From the NCBI RefSeq assembly GCF_001017175.1, contig NZ_LCYG01000091.1, positions 1 to 64,000 on the forward strand: DNA of 64,000 bases, written 5' to 3'. Source of the DNA: Microvirga vignae (GTDB lineage: Bacteria; Pseudomonadota; Alphaproteobacteria; Rhizobiales; Beijerinckiaceae). Position 1 is the stretch's first letter; the number at the start of each line of letters is the position of its first letter. The notes beneath the pieces are model-generated. The model did not search any database and was not told the DNA's origin. It saw only the letters and a list, made by a program, of their open reading frames with translations. A program made the position numbers and the translations under genes. Of the stretch, positions 36,237 to 45,803 are shown one piece after another.

Positions 36237-37832
36237 ATGGCCGCTTCCGCCGCCATATCGAACGCGCCCAAGGCTGCCATGCCAGCCGCAAAGCCTGCGC
36301 AGGTGAGCCCGCGCAGGACCTTTGCGTTCTTCTGCATGGTCTTCGGCATGTTCATGGCGATCCTGGACATCCAGATCGTCTCGGCGTCGCTCGCCGAAAT
36401 CCAAGCGGGGCTCTCCGCATCCTCGGATGAAATCTCGTGGGTGCAGACGAGCTACCTGATTGCCGAAGTGATCATGATCCCGCTTTCAGGGACTCTTTCG
36501 CGCGTGCTCTCGACGCGCTGGATGTTCGTCATCTCCGCAGGCGGCTTCACGCTCATGAGCTTCCTGTGCGCGACGGCGACGAATATCGAGCAGATGATCG
36601 TCTATCGTGCGCTGCAGGGCTTCATCGGCGGCGGCATGATCCCGACCGTGTTCGCGTCTGCCTTCACCGTCTTCCCACCGGAGAAGCGGCCCGTGATCTC
36701 GCCGCTCATCGGCCTCGTGGCGACGCTCGCGCCCACGATAGGCCCGACACTCGGCGGCTATCTCACCGACCTGTTCTCCTGGCACTGGCTGTTTCTCGTG
36801 AACATCGTGCCCGGCATCTTCGTGACGGTCTCCACCTATCTCCTGGTCGATTTCGACGAACCCAATTTAGAACTCTTCAAGAGCTTCGACTGGTCGGGTC
36901 TTGGCTTCATGGCGGCCTTTCTCGGAAGCCTCGAATACGTGCTGGAAGAGGGACCGAACAACGATTGGTTCCAGGACGAAGCGGTGCTGATCCTCACCAT
37001 CGTCTGTGTTGTCGGTGCACTCGGCTTCTTCTACCGGGCGTTCACCGCCAGACAGCCCATCGTGGATCTGCGGGCCTTTGCCGATCGCAACTTCCTCGCG
37101 GGCTCATCCTTCAGCTTCGTCATGGGCATCGGCCTCTATGGCCTGACCTATCTCTACCCGGTCTTTCTCGGCCGCGTGCGGGGTTACTCCTCCCTGCAGA
37201 TCGGCGAGACCATGTTCGTATCGGGGGCCTGCATGTTCCTGATGGCGCCGGTGGCGGGCTTCCTGTCCCGCAAGATGGACCCGCGCGTCATGATGGGTAT
37301 CGGCTTTGCCGCCTTTGCCTTCGGTACGTGGATGATGAGCGGGCTGACGAAGGACTGGGATTTCTGGGAGCTGTTCCTGCCCCAGATCTTCCGCGGCGTC
37401 GGTCTCATGATCTGCATGGTGCCGATCAACAATATCGCGCTCGGCACATTGCCGCCGGAGCGCATCAAGAACGCGTCGGGCCTCTACAATCTCACCCGCA
37501 ACTTGGGTGGTGCGGTGGGCCTGGCGCTCATCAACACGATTCTCAACAACCGCTTGGATCTTCATCTCCAGCGGTTGCATGAGAACGTGAACTGGGGCCG
37601 CTCCACGGCAGTCGAGGCGCTGAACTCCATGACCCTGAAGTTCCAGTCCCTCGGCACGGATGCGAGCTCGGCTGCGATCAAGACCCTGTCCAACATGGTT
37701 CGGCGCGAAGCCATGGTCATGTCCTTCGCGGACGTGTTCCTGCTGCTGACCGTGCTGTTCTTGGGACTGGTCCTCGCCTTGCCCTTCATCAAGAAACCGC
37801 GTGCGGCACCCGCCGGTGCCGGCGGCCACTGA
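36237..37832 (+). CDS. EmrB-like drug:H+ antiporter (DHA2 family)
   Basis: 531 residues, about 14 transmembrane helices, the DHA2 layout. Family motifs: FMAILDIQIVSASLAEIQ in helix 1, ISWVQTSYLIAEVIMIPLSG, and the antiporter motif C-like GPTLGGYL in helix 5. Together with the upstream fusion protein it forms an EmrAB-type efflux pump probably controlled by the divergent TetR repressor. Substrates cannot be predicted. Confidence 0.93.
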   Translation: MAASAAISNAPKAAMPAAKPAQVSPRRTFAFFCMVFGMFMAILDIQIVSASLAEIQAGLSASSDEISWVQTSYLIAEVIMIPLSGTLSRVLSTRWMFVISAGGFTLMSFLCATATNIEQMIVYRALQGFIGGGMIPTVFASAFTVFPPEKRPVISPLIGLVATLAPTIGPTLGGYLTDLFSWHWLFLVNIVPGIFVTVSTYLLVDFDEPNLELFKSFDWSGLGFMAAFLGSLEYVLEEGPNNDWFQDEAVLILTIVCVVGALGFFYRAFTARQPIVDLRAFADRNFLAGSSFSFVMGIGLYGLTYLYPVFLGRVRGYSSLQIGETMFVSGACMFLMAPVAGFLSRKMDPRVMMGIGFAAFAFGTWMMSGLTKDWDFWELFLPQIFRGVGLMICMVPINNIALGTLPPERIKNASGLYNLTRNLGGAVGLALINTILNNRLDLHLQRLHENVNWGRSTAVEALNSMTLKFQSLGTDASSAAIKTLSNMVRREAMVMSFADVFLLLTVLFLGLVLALPFIKKPRAAPAGAGGH

Positions 37833-37866
37833 AACGACCCTCCTGAGACTACCTCCAAACAACTTC

Positions 37867-37895
37867 AGCCCGGCTTCAGGCCGGGCTTTTTTATT
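37867..37895. terminator. Bidirectional terminator between pump gene and small ORF
   Basis: 8-bp stem AGCCCGGC / GCCGGGCT, 5-nt loop, followed by TTTTTTATT on the plus strand. It serves the pump operon; the stop codon of the convergent small gene at 37891 lies in the T-run. Confidence 0.8.
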
Positions 37896-38178
37896 GCTTG
37901 GGCGTTTTCAGCTCGAGGCGGCGCAGAAGGTCATAGACCTCCTCCAGCGACCGGCAGACCCGGTTCAGAACCACGGGTTGCCGCAACGAGACGTGAATAT
38001 GGTTCGGTGCATAGAGGCGAATGGTACCAAAGCCTGGAAAGCGGCCGTTGCCGGGATGCCGGTTGTTCCAGCGATTCGGCGGACGTCCGATCCAGGGCTT
38101 GTAGGTATGCACCACAATAAGCAGCCGGGCGCATTCGCGATAAAAACTCTCCTCAAGCGCATGCTGCTCTGGTCTCAT
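37891..38178 (-). CDS. Small hypothetical protein
   Basis: 95 residues, soluble, basic and rich in His/Arg, with a possible conserved core FGTIRLYAPNHIHVSLRQP followed by a helix SLEEVYDLLRRLEL. No family recognised for certain. ATG at 38178 preceded closely by GAGGGA. It follows the next minus-strand gene by 17 bases and ends at a terminator, which supports it being a real last gene of a small operon. Confidence 0.55.
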   Translation of the reverse strand: MRPEQHALEESFYRECARLLIVVHTYKPWIGRPPNRWNNRHPGNGRFPGFGTIRLYAPNHIHVSLRQPVVLNRVCRSLEEVYDLLRRLELKTPKQ

Positions 38179-38195
38179 TCCCTCAGCGACGCTTC

Positions 38196-38480
38196 CTAAC
38201 CTGCCCGCGCTCCATCCTTGAAGCGTAGATCATGGGCGCGAGCCATGAGGGAGACTTCATGAGGCGAGAGAGGATTGCTGCTGACAGCGCCATCCATGCC
38301 CCTCTGCTCGCCGGACCATTCGCCGGTCGCGCGATCAAGGCGCAGAACGAAGAGGCCGCCATCTTTGACATGCCACTCTGCCTGTCGCCCGGTCTCGAAC
38401 TGGAGAAGGTGACCTTCTCCTGGTTGCGCTTTGTCCGGGCCGCTCGCAACGTCGGGCCTCTGTTCCATGCCGGGCTTCAT
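38196..38480 (-). CDS. Small hypothetical protein
   Basis: 94 residues; polar, with a central pattern LQFETGRQAEWHVKDGGLFVLRLDRATGEW that looks like beta-strands. Not recognised. The ATG at 38480 has a good ribosome site (GGAGGGATGTG), and the gene lies 30 bases downstream of the DUF2267 gene on the same strand, which supports it. Confidence 0.55.
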   Translation of the reverse strand: MKPGMEQRPDVASGPDKAQPGEGHLLQFETGRQAEWHVKDGGLFVLRLDRATGEWSGEQRGMDGAVSSNPLSPHEVSLMARAHDLRFKDGARAG

Positions 38481-38510
38481 CACATCCCTCCATGGCTCGC
38501 GTCTGGTGGT

Positions 38511-39005
38511 TTAGGCTTCCCTGGCGAGACGGTTCCTGTCGATTTCGAGTTCGACTCGGGTCCTGTCTCCGAGCGAAGCTCTCTCAGGCCAGATGGCCCG
38601 AACATCTTCCGGCAAGGCATGCCGCACCTTTTCCAGCTGGCCCTCAGGGAGGTGTCGTGTCAGGACGGTGAAGACGGCTCGCGTTGCATCCTCCGGATCG
38701 ACCGGTCTGGTCGATCTCAGATTGCTGTCGACGTGCTGGAGGAATTCGTCGAGCGAGCGATACCGCTCCGGTGCCATCGCAGGGCGCCATTGATCGTAGA
38801 AGAGTCCGCGCACAAGAAGCGGCAGCTCGGCACTGAGATGCGCGGACAGTTCCAAGGGTATCCGATCACGCACCGCGCGCAGGACGGCGCCCAGAGCATG
38901 CCAGGCGACGTGTCTGTCGGGGCCAAGGACTTCCATGATTTCCTTGAGCCAGGTGTTTGTCGTGTGAAGAGTTTTATCAAAGACTTCGAGACCGTTTGTG
39001 CTCAT
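38511..39005 (-). CDS. DUF2267 domain protein
   Basis: 164 residues, mainly helical. FDKTLHTTNTWLKEIMEVLG, WHALGAVLRAVRDRIPLELSAHLSAELPLLVRGLFYDQWRP and AVFTVLTRHLPEGQLEKVRHALPEDVRAIW are the hallmarks of DUF2267, two tandem helical units. These proteins are often encoded near stress genes but have no proven function. Very strong ribosome site (AAGGAGGTCCGCC). Confidence 0.88.
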   Translation of the reverse strand: MSTNGLEVFDKTLHTTNTWLKEIMEVLGPDRHVAWHALGAVLRAVRDRIPLELSAHLSAELPLLVRGLFYDQWRPAMAPERYRSLDEFLQHVDSNLRSTRPVDPEDATRAVFTVLTRHLPEGQLEKVRHALPEDVRAIWPERASLGDRTRVELEIDRNRLAREA

Positions 39006-39073
39006 GGCGGACCTCCTTGGTCATCGCAGTTGTCCCGCGTCTTCCCAAGCGGTAGGCGCCAATCTCCGGTTGT

Positions 39074-39259
39074 TTAAGACTTTGCGCTGGAATTGGGATT
39101 GTGCTTGTCGGTGGAGGTTGTCGGACCTTTCGATCCTTTCGATCCGCCGCCCCACTTTTCCGCATTCTGAACGGGATTGCCGCCCTTTCGACCGGGCGAA
39201 TGGGCCTTAGGGCTGCCGCTGGAGATTGGGTCGTGCTTGGTATCGGGTGCGTCGGGCAT
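39074..39259 (-). CDS. Small Gly/Ser/Lys-rich disordered protein
   Basis: 61 residues, rich in Pro, Gly, Ser, Lys and Asn, with no hydrophobic core (PVQNAEKWGGGSKGSKGP). Probably disordered. ATG 39259 follows AAGGAGCTTCCAG, a strong ribosome site. It is upstream of the DUF2267 gene on the same strand. Function unknown. Confidence 0.6.
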   Translation of the reverse strand: MPDAPDTKHDPISSGSPKAHSPGRKGGNPVQNAEKWGGGSKGSKGPTTSTDKHNPNSSAKS

Positions 39260-39424
39260 CTGGAAGCTCCTTCTGCCGATGCTTCCGGAACGAGGTGGGC
39301 CGATGGTTGTTCCACCGTAACCATACAAAGGATGGGGAACGCTGGGTTTAAATCTGTTGTTCTCCCGGCTCGAACATCCTAGCTTGCGCGGCAGGTTTTC
39401 TCCCTCAGGTGAAGTTCAGTAATC

Positions 39425-40600
39425 TTGCCTCCGCCGCTCCGCCAATCCGCTTCCACTTCCGTCGGCGCCGTGCGCCGCACCTTCTCTCCCTGGGCCGATC
39501 CCAATGCCAAGCCGCTGATCCGCTTCGAGAACGTGACGAAGCGTTTCGGTGACGCCGTGGCGGTCGATCGCCTGACGCTGGATATCTTCGAGGGTGAGTT
39601 CTTCTGCCTGCTCGGCCCCTCCGGCTGCGGCAAGACGACCCTGATGCGGATGCTCGCGGGCTTCGAATATCCAACCGAGGGACGCATTACCCTCGCCGGG
39701 CAGGATCTCGCCGGCGTGCCGCCTTACCGGCGGCCTGTGAACATGATGTTCCAGTCCTACGCGCTCTTCCCGCACATGAGCGTGGAGAAAAACATCGCCT
39801 TCGGCCTGAAGCAGGACGGTTTGCCGAAACCTGAAATTGCTGCTCGTGTGGAAGAGATGCTGCGCCTTGTCCAGCTCGAAAAGCTCGCCAAGCGCTACCC
39901 GAGCCAGCTTTCCGGAGGCCAGCGCCAGCGCGTCGCACTGGCCCGCGCTCTCGCCAAGAAGCCGAAGGTGCTCCTTCTTGACGAGCCGCTCGGCGCTCTC
40001 GACAAGAAGCTGCGTGAGGAAACCCAGTTCGAGCTGATGGACATCCAGCACGATCTGCACATGACCTTCGTGGTCGTCACCCACGACCAGGAGGAAGCGA
40101 TGACCATGGCCGACCGCATCGCGGTCATGGACCACGGCCGCATCGTCCAGGTCGCGACCCCCGGCGAGATCTACGAGCAGCCAAAGACCCGCTTCATCGC
40201 GGAATTCGTCGGCGACGTGAACATCCTGGAAGGCCATGTGATGGGCCAGGAGAATGGCCTCTGGCGCGTGAAGACCGCTTCTGCCGAGATGCCGCTCTCC
40301 ATCGATGATCCCGACGAGGTGCTGCATTCCGGCCAAGCCGTCGCCATCGCCGTGCGCCCTGAGAAGATGGTCGTGCAGCGCGAGAAGCCGGCGCCTGAGG
40401 CCGTGAACGTGCTCACCGGCGAGGTGTGGGATATCGGTTATCTCGGCGACTGGACCGTCTACCGGATCAGGCTCGCCACCGGCGAGATCCTGCGCGTCTC
40501 CTGCGCGAACGTGTCGCGCTTCGTGGAAAACCCCATCGACTGGGACGAGCAGGTATATGTCACCTTCGCGCCGGGTGCGGCGGTGATCCTGGCGGAATAG
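39425..40600 (+). CDS. potG: Putrescine ABC transporter ATP-binding protein PotG
   Basis: 391 residues. ABC ATPase: Walker A GPSGCGKTT, signature LSGGQRQRVALARAL, Walker B LLLDEPLGALD, His switch VVTHDQEEAM, then a C-terminal TOBE domain. The start RFENVTKRFGDAVAVD is typical of PotG. The first codon is probably TTG at 39425; no better start is seen before the conserved region. Energises putrescine or related polyamine uptake with the two permeases downstream. Confidence 0.92.
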   Translation: MPPPLRQSASTSVGAVRRTFSPWADPNAKPLIRFENVTKRFGDAVAVDRLTLDIFEGEFFCLLGPSGCGKTTLMRMLAGFEYPTEGRITLAGQDLAGVPPYRRPVNMMFQSYALFPHMSVEKNIAFGLKQDGLPKPEIAARVEEMLRLVQLEKLAKRYPSQLSGGQRQRVALARALAKKPKVLLLDEPLGALDKKLREETQFELMDIQHDLHMTFVVVTHDQEEAMTMADRIAVMDHGRIVQVATPGEIYEQPKTRFIAEFVGDVNILEGHVMGQENGLWRVKTASAEMPLSIDDPDEVLHSGQAVAIAVRPEKMVVQREKPAPEAVNVLTGEVWDIGYLGDWTVYRIRLATGEILRVSCANVSRFVENPIDWDEQVYVTFAPGAAVILAE

Positions 40601-40602
40601 CC

Positions 40603-41508
40603 ATGAAAGAGCGTACCTTCACGAAGAGGCTGAGTGCGGCTTTGGTGCCTGCCGTGCCGTATCTGTGGCTCGGCGTGTTCTTCCTCGTGCCGTTCCTGAT
40701 CGTGCTCAAGATCAGCCTGTCGGATACCGCCATCGCCCAGCCGCCCTACAAGCCGGTTTTCGAGTGGAGCGATATCGCGGCATTCTTCAGCGCGCTCGAT
40801 CTCGAGAATTTCGAGCTTCTGGTCGAGGACGATCTCTATTTCCGCGCAACCCTCTCGTCCGTGCGCATTGCGGCGCTCTCGACGGTCCTGTTGCTGCTCG
40901 TGGGCTTTCCCATCGCCTATGGCATGGCGCGCGCGCCGGAGCGGCACCGCTCGCTGCTGGTAGCGCTCGTCATCCTGCCGTTCTGGACGAGCTTTCTCAT
41001 CCGCATCTACGCGTGGATCGCGATCCTGAAACCTGAAGGCCTGCTCACGCAGGGGCTCATGAGCTTAGGCGCCATCTCTGAGCCTATCGAGATCCTCAAC
41101 ACGGAGTGGGCGGTCTATATCGGCATCGTCTATGCCTATCTGCCCTTCATGGTGCTGCCGCTTTACGCGACGCTGGAGAAGATGGACGACACGCTCTTGG
41201 AGGCGGCCCTCGATCTCGGTTCCACGCCCTGGCGCTCCTTCTGGACGATCACCGTGCCGCTTGCAATGCCGGGTATCATCGCAGGTTCGCTTCTCTGTTT
41301 CATCCCGGCCGTGGGCGAGTTCGTGATCCCGGATCTGCTGGGCGGGTCTGAAACGCTCATGATCGGCCGTCAGCTCTGGAGCGAGTTCTTCTCCAACCGC
41401 GATTGGCCGCTGGCTTCGGCCGTAGCCATCCTGCTCCTCATCGTCCTTGTCGCGCCCATCGTGATCTATCGCGATGTGGAGGCACGGCGCGTGGAGACGC
41501 GGCCATGA
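40603..41508 (+). CDS. potH: Putrescine ABC transporter permease PotH
   Basis: 301 residues, six transmembrane helices. Matches E. coli PotH by motif: PYLWLGVFFLVPFLIVLKISLSD, WTSFLIRIYAWIAIL, YIGIVYAYLPFMVLPLYATL, the EAA loop EAALDLGSTPWRSFWTI, and FIPAVGEFVIPDLLGG. Starts two bases after potG and overlaps potI by four (ATGA). Confidence 0.95.
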   Translation: MKERTFTKRLSAALVPAVPYLWLGVFFLVPFLIVLKISLSDTAIAQPPYKPVFEWSDIAAFFSALDLENFELLVEDDLYFRATLSSVRIAALSTVLLLLVGFPIAYGMARAPERHRSLLVALVILPFWTSFLIRIYAWIAILKPEGLLTQGLMSLGAISEPIEILNTEWAVYIGIVYAYLPFMVLPLYATLEKMDDTLLEAALDLGSTPWRSFWTITVPLAMPGIIAGSLLCFIPAVGEFVIPDLLGGSETLMIGRQLWSEFFSNRDWPLASAVAILLLIVLVAPIVIYRDVEARRVETRP

Positions 41509-42305
41509 ACCGGCGCCTGAGCCTCTTCAACGTCACGTCGCTGGTGTTGGGATTTGCGTTCCTTTACCTGCCGATCCTGCTGCTCGTCGTCTATTCCTTC
41601 AACGGTTCGCGGCTCGTTACCGTGTGGGGCGGCTTCTCGACCCAGTGGTATGCGGCGCTTTTCCGCAATCAGGCGCTGATGGAAGCGGCCTGGGTGACGC
41701 TGCGCATTGCCTTTCTCTCTGCCGGCATGGCGACGGTGCTCGGCACGCTCGCGGCCCTGGCACTCACCCGCTATGGGCGCTTTCCCGGCCGCACGTTGTT
41801 TACCGGCATGGTCTATGCGCCCATGGTCATGCCGGAGGTCATCACCGGTTTGTCGCTGCTCTTGTTCTTCGTCGCCGTTGATCTCGACCGCGGCTTTTGG
41901 ACGATCACGCTGGCTCACACCACGCTGACCATGTGCTTCGTTACCGTGGTGGTGCAGTCGCGTCTCATGACCTTCGACCGTTCGCTGGAAGAAGCCGCGA
42001 TGGATCTCGGCGCTCCGCCGCTGCGCACGTTCTTCGCCGTGACGCTGCCGTTGATCGCACCCTCCATCGTCGCAGGCTTCCTGCTTGCCTTTACCCTGTC
42101 GCTCGACGACCTCGTGATCGCGAGCTTCAACACGGGGCCGGGCGCGACGACGCTGCCGATCAAGATCTACAGCCAGGTCCGGCTGGGCCTGTCGCCGGAG
42201 ATCAACGCCGCTTCGACCATTCTCATCGGTCTCGTGACGCTCGGTGTGATTTCAGCCACCTTGATCAGCAAGCGCTCGGTGCTGCGCTCCCGGCGCAACG
42301 TTTAG
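41505..42305 (+). CDS. potI: Putrescine ABC transporter permease PotI
   Basis: 266 residues. LGFAFLYLPILLLVVYSFNGSRLVTVWGGFSTQWY and the EAA loop EEAAMDLGAPPLRTFF with LSLDDLVIASFNTGPGATTLP closely follow PotI. Translationally coupled to potH. The periplasmic binding protein potF is not next to it in this window. Confidence 0.95.
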   Translation: MNRRLSLFNVTSLVLGFAFLYLPILLLVVYSFNGSRLVTVWGGFSTQWYAALFRNQALMEAAWVTLRIAFLSAGMATVLGTLAALALTRYGRFPGRTLFTGMVYAPMVMPEVITGLSLLLFFVAVDLDRGFWTITLAHTTLTMCFVTVVVQSRLMTFDRSLEEAAMDLGAPPLRTFFAVTLPLIAPSIVAGFLLAFTLSLDDLVIASFNTGPGATTLPIKIYSQVRLGLSPEINAASTILIGLVTLGVISATLISKRSVLRSRRNV

Positions 42306-42397
42306 AGCTGATTTCCATTGCTATGGAATCAGCTCTCGTCTTTGCTAAGTCGCATTTTTGACGGTGAACCGGATCCACTTCACCGAAAAATGCTCTA
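42305..42397. repeat. RIME-like intergenic repeat, copy C
   Basis: Two hairpins: GAGCTGATTTCCA / TGGAATCAGCTC (42305-42335) and GCATTTTT ... AAAAATGC with inner CGGTGAA / TTCACCG around CCGGATCCAC (42352-42393). Related in build, though not in exact sequence, to 16039-16148 and 17735-17848. It lies between the convergent ends of potI and the AsmA gene. Confidence 0.7.
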
Positions 42398-44197
42398 GTG
42401 AGCGGTCGCCTGCGGCCCCTGTTCGCTCGGGGCCACACGGGCGGGGAGAAGGGGCTTCGCAGCACCCGACCGCTCGATCAGGGAGCGGGCATTGGGCATG
42501 ACGCTGATGTTGTCCCACCCGCCGTCGATGTCAAAGGCGATGGCGGGCGTCGAGTGGGTACCCGCCGCCGAGACCTCCGCCTTCAGGTTGAGGGTGCGAT
42601 CCACCATCAGCACCTGGCCCTTGAGCTCGGCCACCACGTCCGTCGACGTGAGCTTGCCCTCTGCCACCTCGCCGACACCATCCTGGATGACGATCTGCGC
42701 CTGCGCTTCCTGGAACGGCGTGCGGCCGCCCTTCCAGTTGAGGGAGGCGAGGAGAGGGTGCTTTTCCACCCGCTTGAGGGCATCGCCTAGAGCAATGCCG
42801 ACCAATTCGCCCTTGCGTACGGTGATCGCGCTGCGGCCCTGCGCCTGTTGGACCACTTCGATCGGGTTCTGCCCCTTGCCCTCGAAAGCGAATTGCCCCT
42901 GGGCGCGGCCTGTGATCCAGCGTGGCTGGCCGACGCCGCTCAAGAAGGATCCGATTTCGACGCCCGAGAAGGTGCCCTGGCTTTTGAATTCGGTCTGGCT
43001 ATCGATGGTGGTCAGCGATAGACGGCCTTTCAGGCTGCCGTCATGGAAGCCGGCACGTCCGATGGAGGCTTCGATCTCGCCGGGACGCACGAGAACGCTG
43101 GCCGCCATGTCCTCGACGCGCAGGCGTCCCAGGCGGGCCGACGCCGCCGAGAGACGCAGGTCGAGATCGCTGCCCGTGACATGCGCGAGATCGAGATTCT
43201 CCTCGCTCCAGGAGCCGGATGAAGTGCGGGCCTGAGCAAAGGGCGCGAAGAAATTGGCAAGGTTCAGGTCATCCGCCGCAAGGGTGCCTGTAATAACGGG
43301 GCGTTCGGTATCGAAGCGAACCGCCATCGTGCCCTCCAGCCTGTCGCCGCCCAGCGCGACAGCCACCGAGGGCCAGGACAGGCGTCGCCGGTCCATGGAG
43401 AAGTCGCCCCTGACCGAGAAGGCCTGAATCAGGGAGCCGAAGGGCAACTTCACGCCGCTCCAGCGGGTGAAGGCGCGCACGGAGGTGGCTTCAATGGAGC
43501 CTTCGCCCGTCATGCCGGGATTGAGGCCAAGCTGGGCTTCACCTTTCAGGCTCAGACGAGCCGTGGGGGCGGCGATGGTCAGCTCGACCGGGCTGATACT
43601 GCCGGAAGCGAGCCGGTCCGGATGGACCGAGGCCTCTTCAATCACCACGCGCGCATCCCGCCAGAGGCCATTGCCATAGGCCGTGAGGGGCTCGTCCTCA
43701 CCCACCCAGCGAATCACGAGTTCCGCAACGTCGAGATCCGCGTCTTTCAGGTCGGTCCAATGAATGGAAGAGCTGTTGAGGATCAGGCGGCGGGCATGCA
43801 GGGCCTTGGACCGGCTCTGGAAGACCTCGGCCCATTTCACCTCTTGCAGCGCTTTGGCGGAGGCCGTGATCTTGCTGTCGCTCAGCTCGAAATCGGACAG
43901 CTCGACCCGTCCGAGAAGGAGCGGGAGCACGCGGATCTCGCCCCGCAGGGTTCCGCCTTCGGCCGTAAGCGCCTGATTGGGGAAGCGGATTGTCACATTT
44001 TCGAACTTGACCCGGGGGATGGGAAGCACGGCGAAGACACTGCGCCCTTCGACCGTCAGGTCGAGACCATAGCGTTCCCTCATATGATTGGAGAGGGCAG
44101 ACGAGAGGCCGTTCTCCCTGAGAGTCCAGGGAGCTGCGGCCGCCCCGATGAGGGCAAACGCAATCAAAGCAATGAAAAAGACGATGCGACGAGACAT
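42395..44197 (-). CDS. AsmA family protein
   Basis: 600 residues. One N-terminal membrane anchor (MSRRIVFFIALIAFALIGAAAAP) then a long periplasmic beta-rich region with the AsmA pattern at each end: LSSALSNHMRERYGLDLTVEGRSVF near the start, and QAQGRSAITVRKGELVGIALGDALKRVEKHPLL near the end. The family is linked to phospholipid or LPS movement between membranes. ATG 44197 is chosen over an upstream in-frame start at 44233, because it begins the membrane anchor. Confidence 0.88.
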   Translation of the reverse strand: MSRRIVFFIALIAFALIGAAAAPWTLRENGLSSALSNHMRERYGLDLTVEGRSVFAVLPIPRVKFENVTIRFPNQALTAEGGTLRGEIRVLPLLLGRVELSDFELSDSKITASAKALQEVKWAEVFQSRSKALHARRLILNSSSIHWTDLKDADLDVAELVIRWVGEDEPLTAYGNGLWRDARVVIEEASVHPDRLASGSISPVELTIAAPTARLSLKGEAQLGLNPGMTGEGSIEATSVRAFTRWSGVKLPFGSLIQAFSVRGDFSMDRRRLSWPSVAVALGGDRLEGTMAVRFDTERPVITGTLAADDLNLANFFAPFAQARTSSGSWSEENLDLAHVTGSDLDLRLSAASARLGRLRVEDMAASVLVRPGEIEASIGRAGFHDGSLKGRLSLTTIDSQTEFKSQGTFSGVEIGSFLSGVGQPRWITGRAQGQFAFEGKGQNPIEVVQQAQGRSAITVRKGELVGIALGDALKRVEKHPLLASLNWKGGRTPFQEAQAQIVIQDGVGEVAEGKLTSTDVVAELKGQVLMVDRTLNLKAEVSAAGTHSTPAIAFDIDGGWDNISVMPNARSLIERSGAAKPLLPARVAPSEQGPQATAH

Positions 44198-44394
44198 GGG
44201 TGCAGTGTTTAAACCTTGTACCCCGCCTCGCAAGAGATGGCTGGTCAGCAGCCTGTGGGCGGCGGGGCCGAATTATCAATTGTTCTCATATATCCATAGG
44301 AAGGGATTGTCTAAATTGAGGCCAAGTTGCAGGGTGCAGCCCGAACTCGTTTCAGGACCTTGAAGGGCAGGCATAGCCCTAGGAGGAATCGTTG

Positions 44395-45105
44395 ATGAAT
44401 AAGGTTTACAGCGATGCGCGGACTGCGCTGGCTGGGCTTGTGAAGGATGGCATGACCATCATGGCCGGGGGCTTCGGCCTCTGCGGCATCCCGGAGACCC
44501 TGATCGAGGCGATCCGTGATTCGGGGGCGAAGGATCTCACCTTCATCTCCAACAATGCGGGCATTGATGGCGTCGGCCTGGGCCGGCTGCTGGAGACCCG
44601 CCAGATCAGGAAGATGATTTCGTCCTATGTGGGCGAGAACAAGACCTTCGCCCAGCAGTACCTGTCCGGCGAGCTGGAACTGGAGTTCAACCCGCAGGGC
44701 ACGCTGGCAGAGCGCATCCGCGCCGGAGGCGCAGGCATCCCGGCCTTCTACACCAGGACCGGCGTCGGCACCCTGATCGCCGAGGGCAAGGAAGTGCGCG
44801 AGTTCAATGGCGAGAAATACGTCATGGAAACCGGCCTCTTCGCCGACATTTCCATCGTTCATGCCTTCAAGGGCGACACGGAGGGCAACCTCGTGTACCG
44901 CAAGACTGCCCGGAACTTCAACCCGATGATGGCCACCGCCTCGCGCCTCACCATCGCCGAGGTGGAGCACCTCGTTCCGGCCGGTGAGATCGATCCGGAT
45001 TGCATCCACACGCCGGGCATCTTCGTGAAGCGCCTTGTGCATGTGGCGAACCCGGTCAAACGCATCGAGCAGCGCACCACCCGCAAGCGCGAGGAGACAG
45101 TCTGA
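44395..45105 (+). CDS. scoA: 3-oxoacid CoA-transferase subunit A
   Basis: 236 residues. [18 protein letters not shown] and ISNNAG near the N-terminus, then [27 protein letters not shown], are those of succinyl-CoA:3-ketoacid CoA-transferase A. Moves CoA from succinyl-CoA to acetoacetate or a similar acid. Strong ribosome site AGGAGGAATC. Its stop overlaps the scoB start (TGATG). Confidence 0.93.
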   Translation: MNKVYSDARTALAGLVKDGMTIMAGGFGLCGIPETLIEAIRDSGAKDLTFISNNAGIDGVGLGRLLETRQIRKMISSYVGENKTFAQQYLSGELELEFNPQGTLAERIRAGGAGIPAFYTRTGVGTLIAEGKEVREFNGEKYVMETGLFADISIVHAFKGDTEGNLVYRKTARNFNPMMATASRLTIAEVEHLVPAGEIDPDCIHTPGIFVKRLVHVANPVKRIEQRTTRKREETV

Positions 45106-45779
45106 TGGCATGGACCCGTGAACAGATGGCAGCCCGTGCGGCCAAGGAACTGCGCGACGGATACTACGTGAATCTCGGCATCGGCATCCCGACGCTCGTG
45201 TCGAACTACATCCCTGAAGGCGTGCACGTACAACTCCAGTCGGAGAACGGCATGCTCGGCATGGGACCCTTCCCGTATGAGGGTGAGGAAGATGCCGACC
45301 TCATCAATGCTGGAAAGCAGACGATCACCGAACTGCCGACCACGAGCTATTTCTCCAGCTCGGATTCCTTCGGGATGATCCGCGGCGGCCATATCGACCT
45401 GTCGATTCTCGGCGCCATGCAGGTGGCGAGCAATGGCGATCTCGCCAACTGGATGATCCCTGGCAAGATGGTGAAGGGCATGGGCGGCGCCATGGACCTC
45501 GTGGCTGGCGTGAAGCGCGTGGTCGTGGTCATGGAGCATGTCGCCAAGAGCAAGGACGGTTCGGAAGAGCCGAAGCTGCTCAAGGCCTGCTCTCTGCCAC
45601 TGACGGGCGCTGGCGTAGTCGACATGGTGATCACGGATCTTGGTGTCTTCAGCATCGACAAGAAGAGCGGCACCGGCATGACCCTGATCGAGCTGGCCGA
45701 CGGTGTAACGGTCGATGAGATCAGGGCAAAGACGGAAGCCGAGTTCAAAGTCGCACTGAACGGCAAGCAGGCGGCCTGA
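45105..45779 (+). CDS. scoB: 3-oxoacid CoA-transferase subunit B
   Basis: 224 residues. The catalytic Glu47 lies in [53 protein letters not shown] and [19 protein letters not shown] are diagnostic. Acts with subunit A in ketone-body or beta-ketoacid use. A terminator follows. Confidence 0.95.
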   Translation: MAWTREQMAARAAKELRDGYYVNLGIGIPTLVSNYIPEGVHVQLQSENGMLGMGPFPYEGEEDADLINAGKQTITELPTTSYFSSSDSFGMIRGGHIDLSILGAMQVASNGDLANWMIPGKMVKGMGGAMDLVAGVKRVVVVMEHVAKSKDGSEEPKLLKACSLPLTGAGVVDMVITDLGVFSIDKKSGTGMTLIELADGVTVDEIRAKTEAEFKVALNGKQAA

Positions 45780-45803
45780 TCCGCCAAGTCTACGAATGGT
45801 ACT

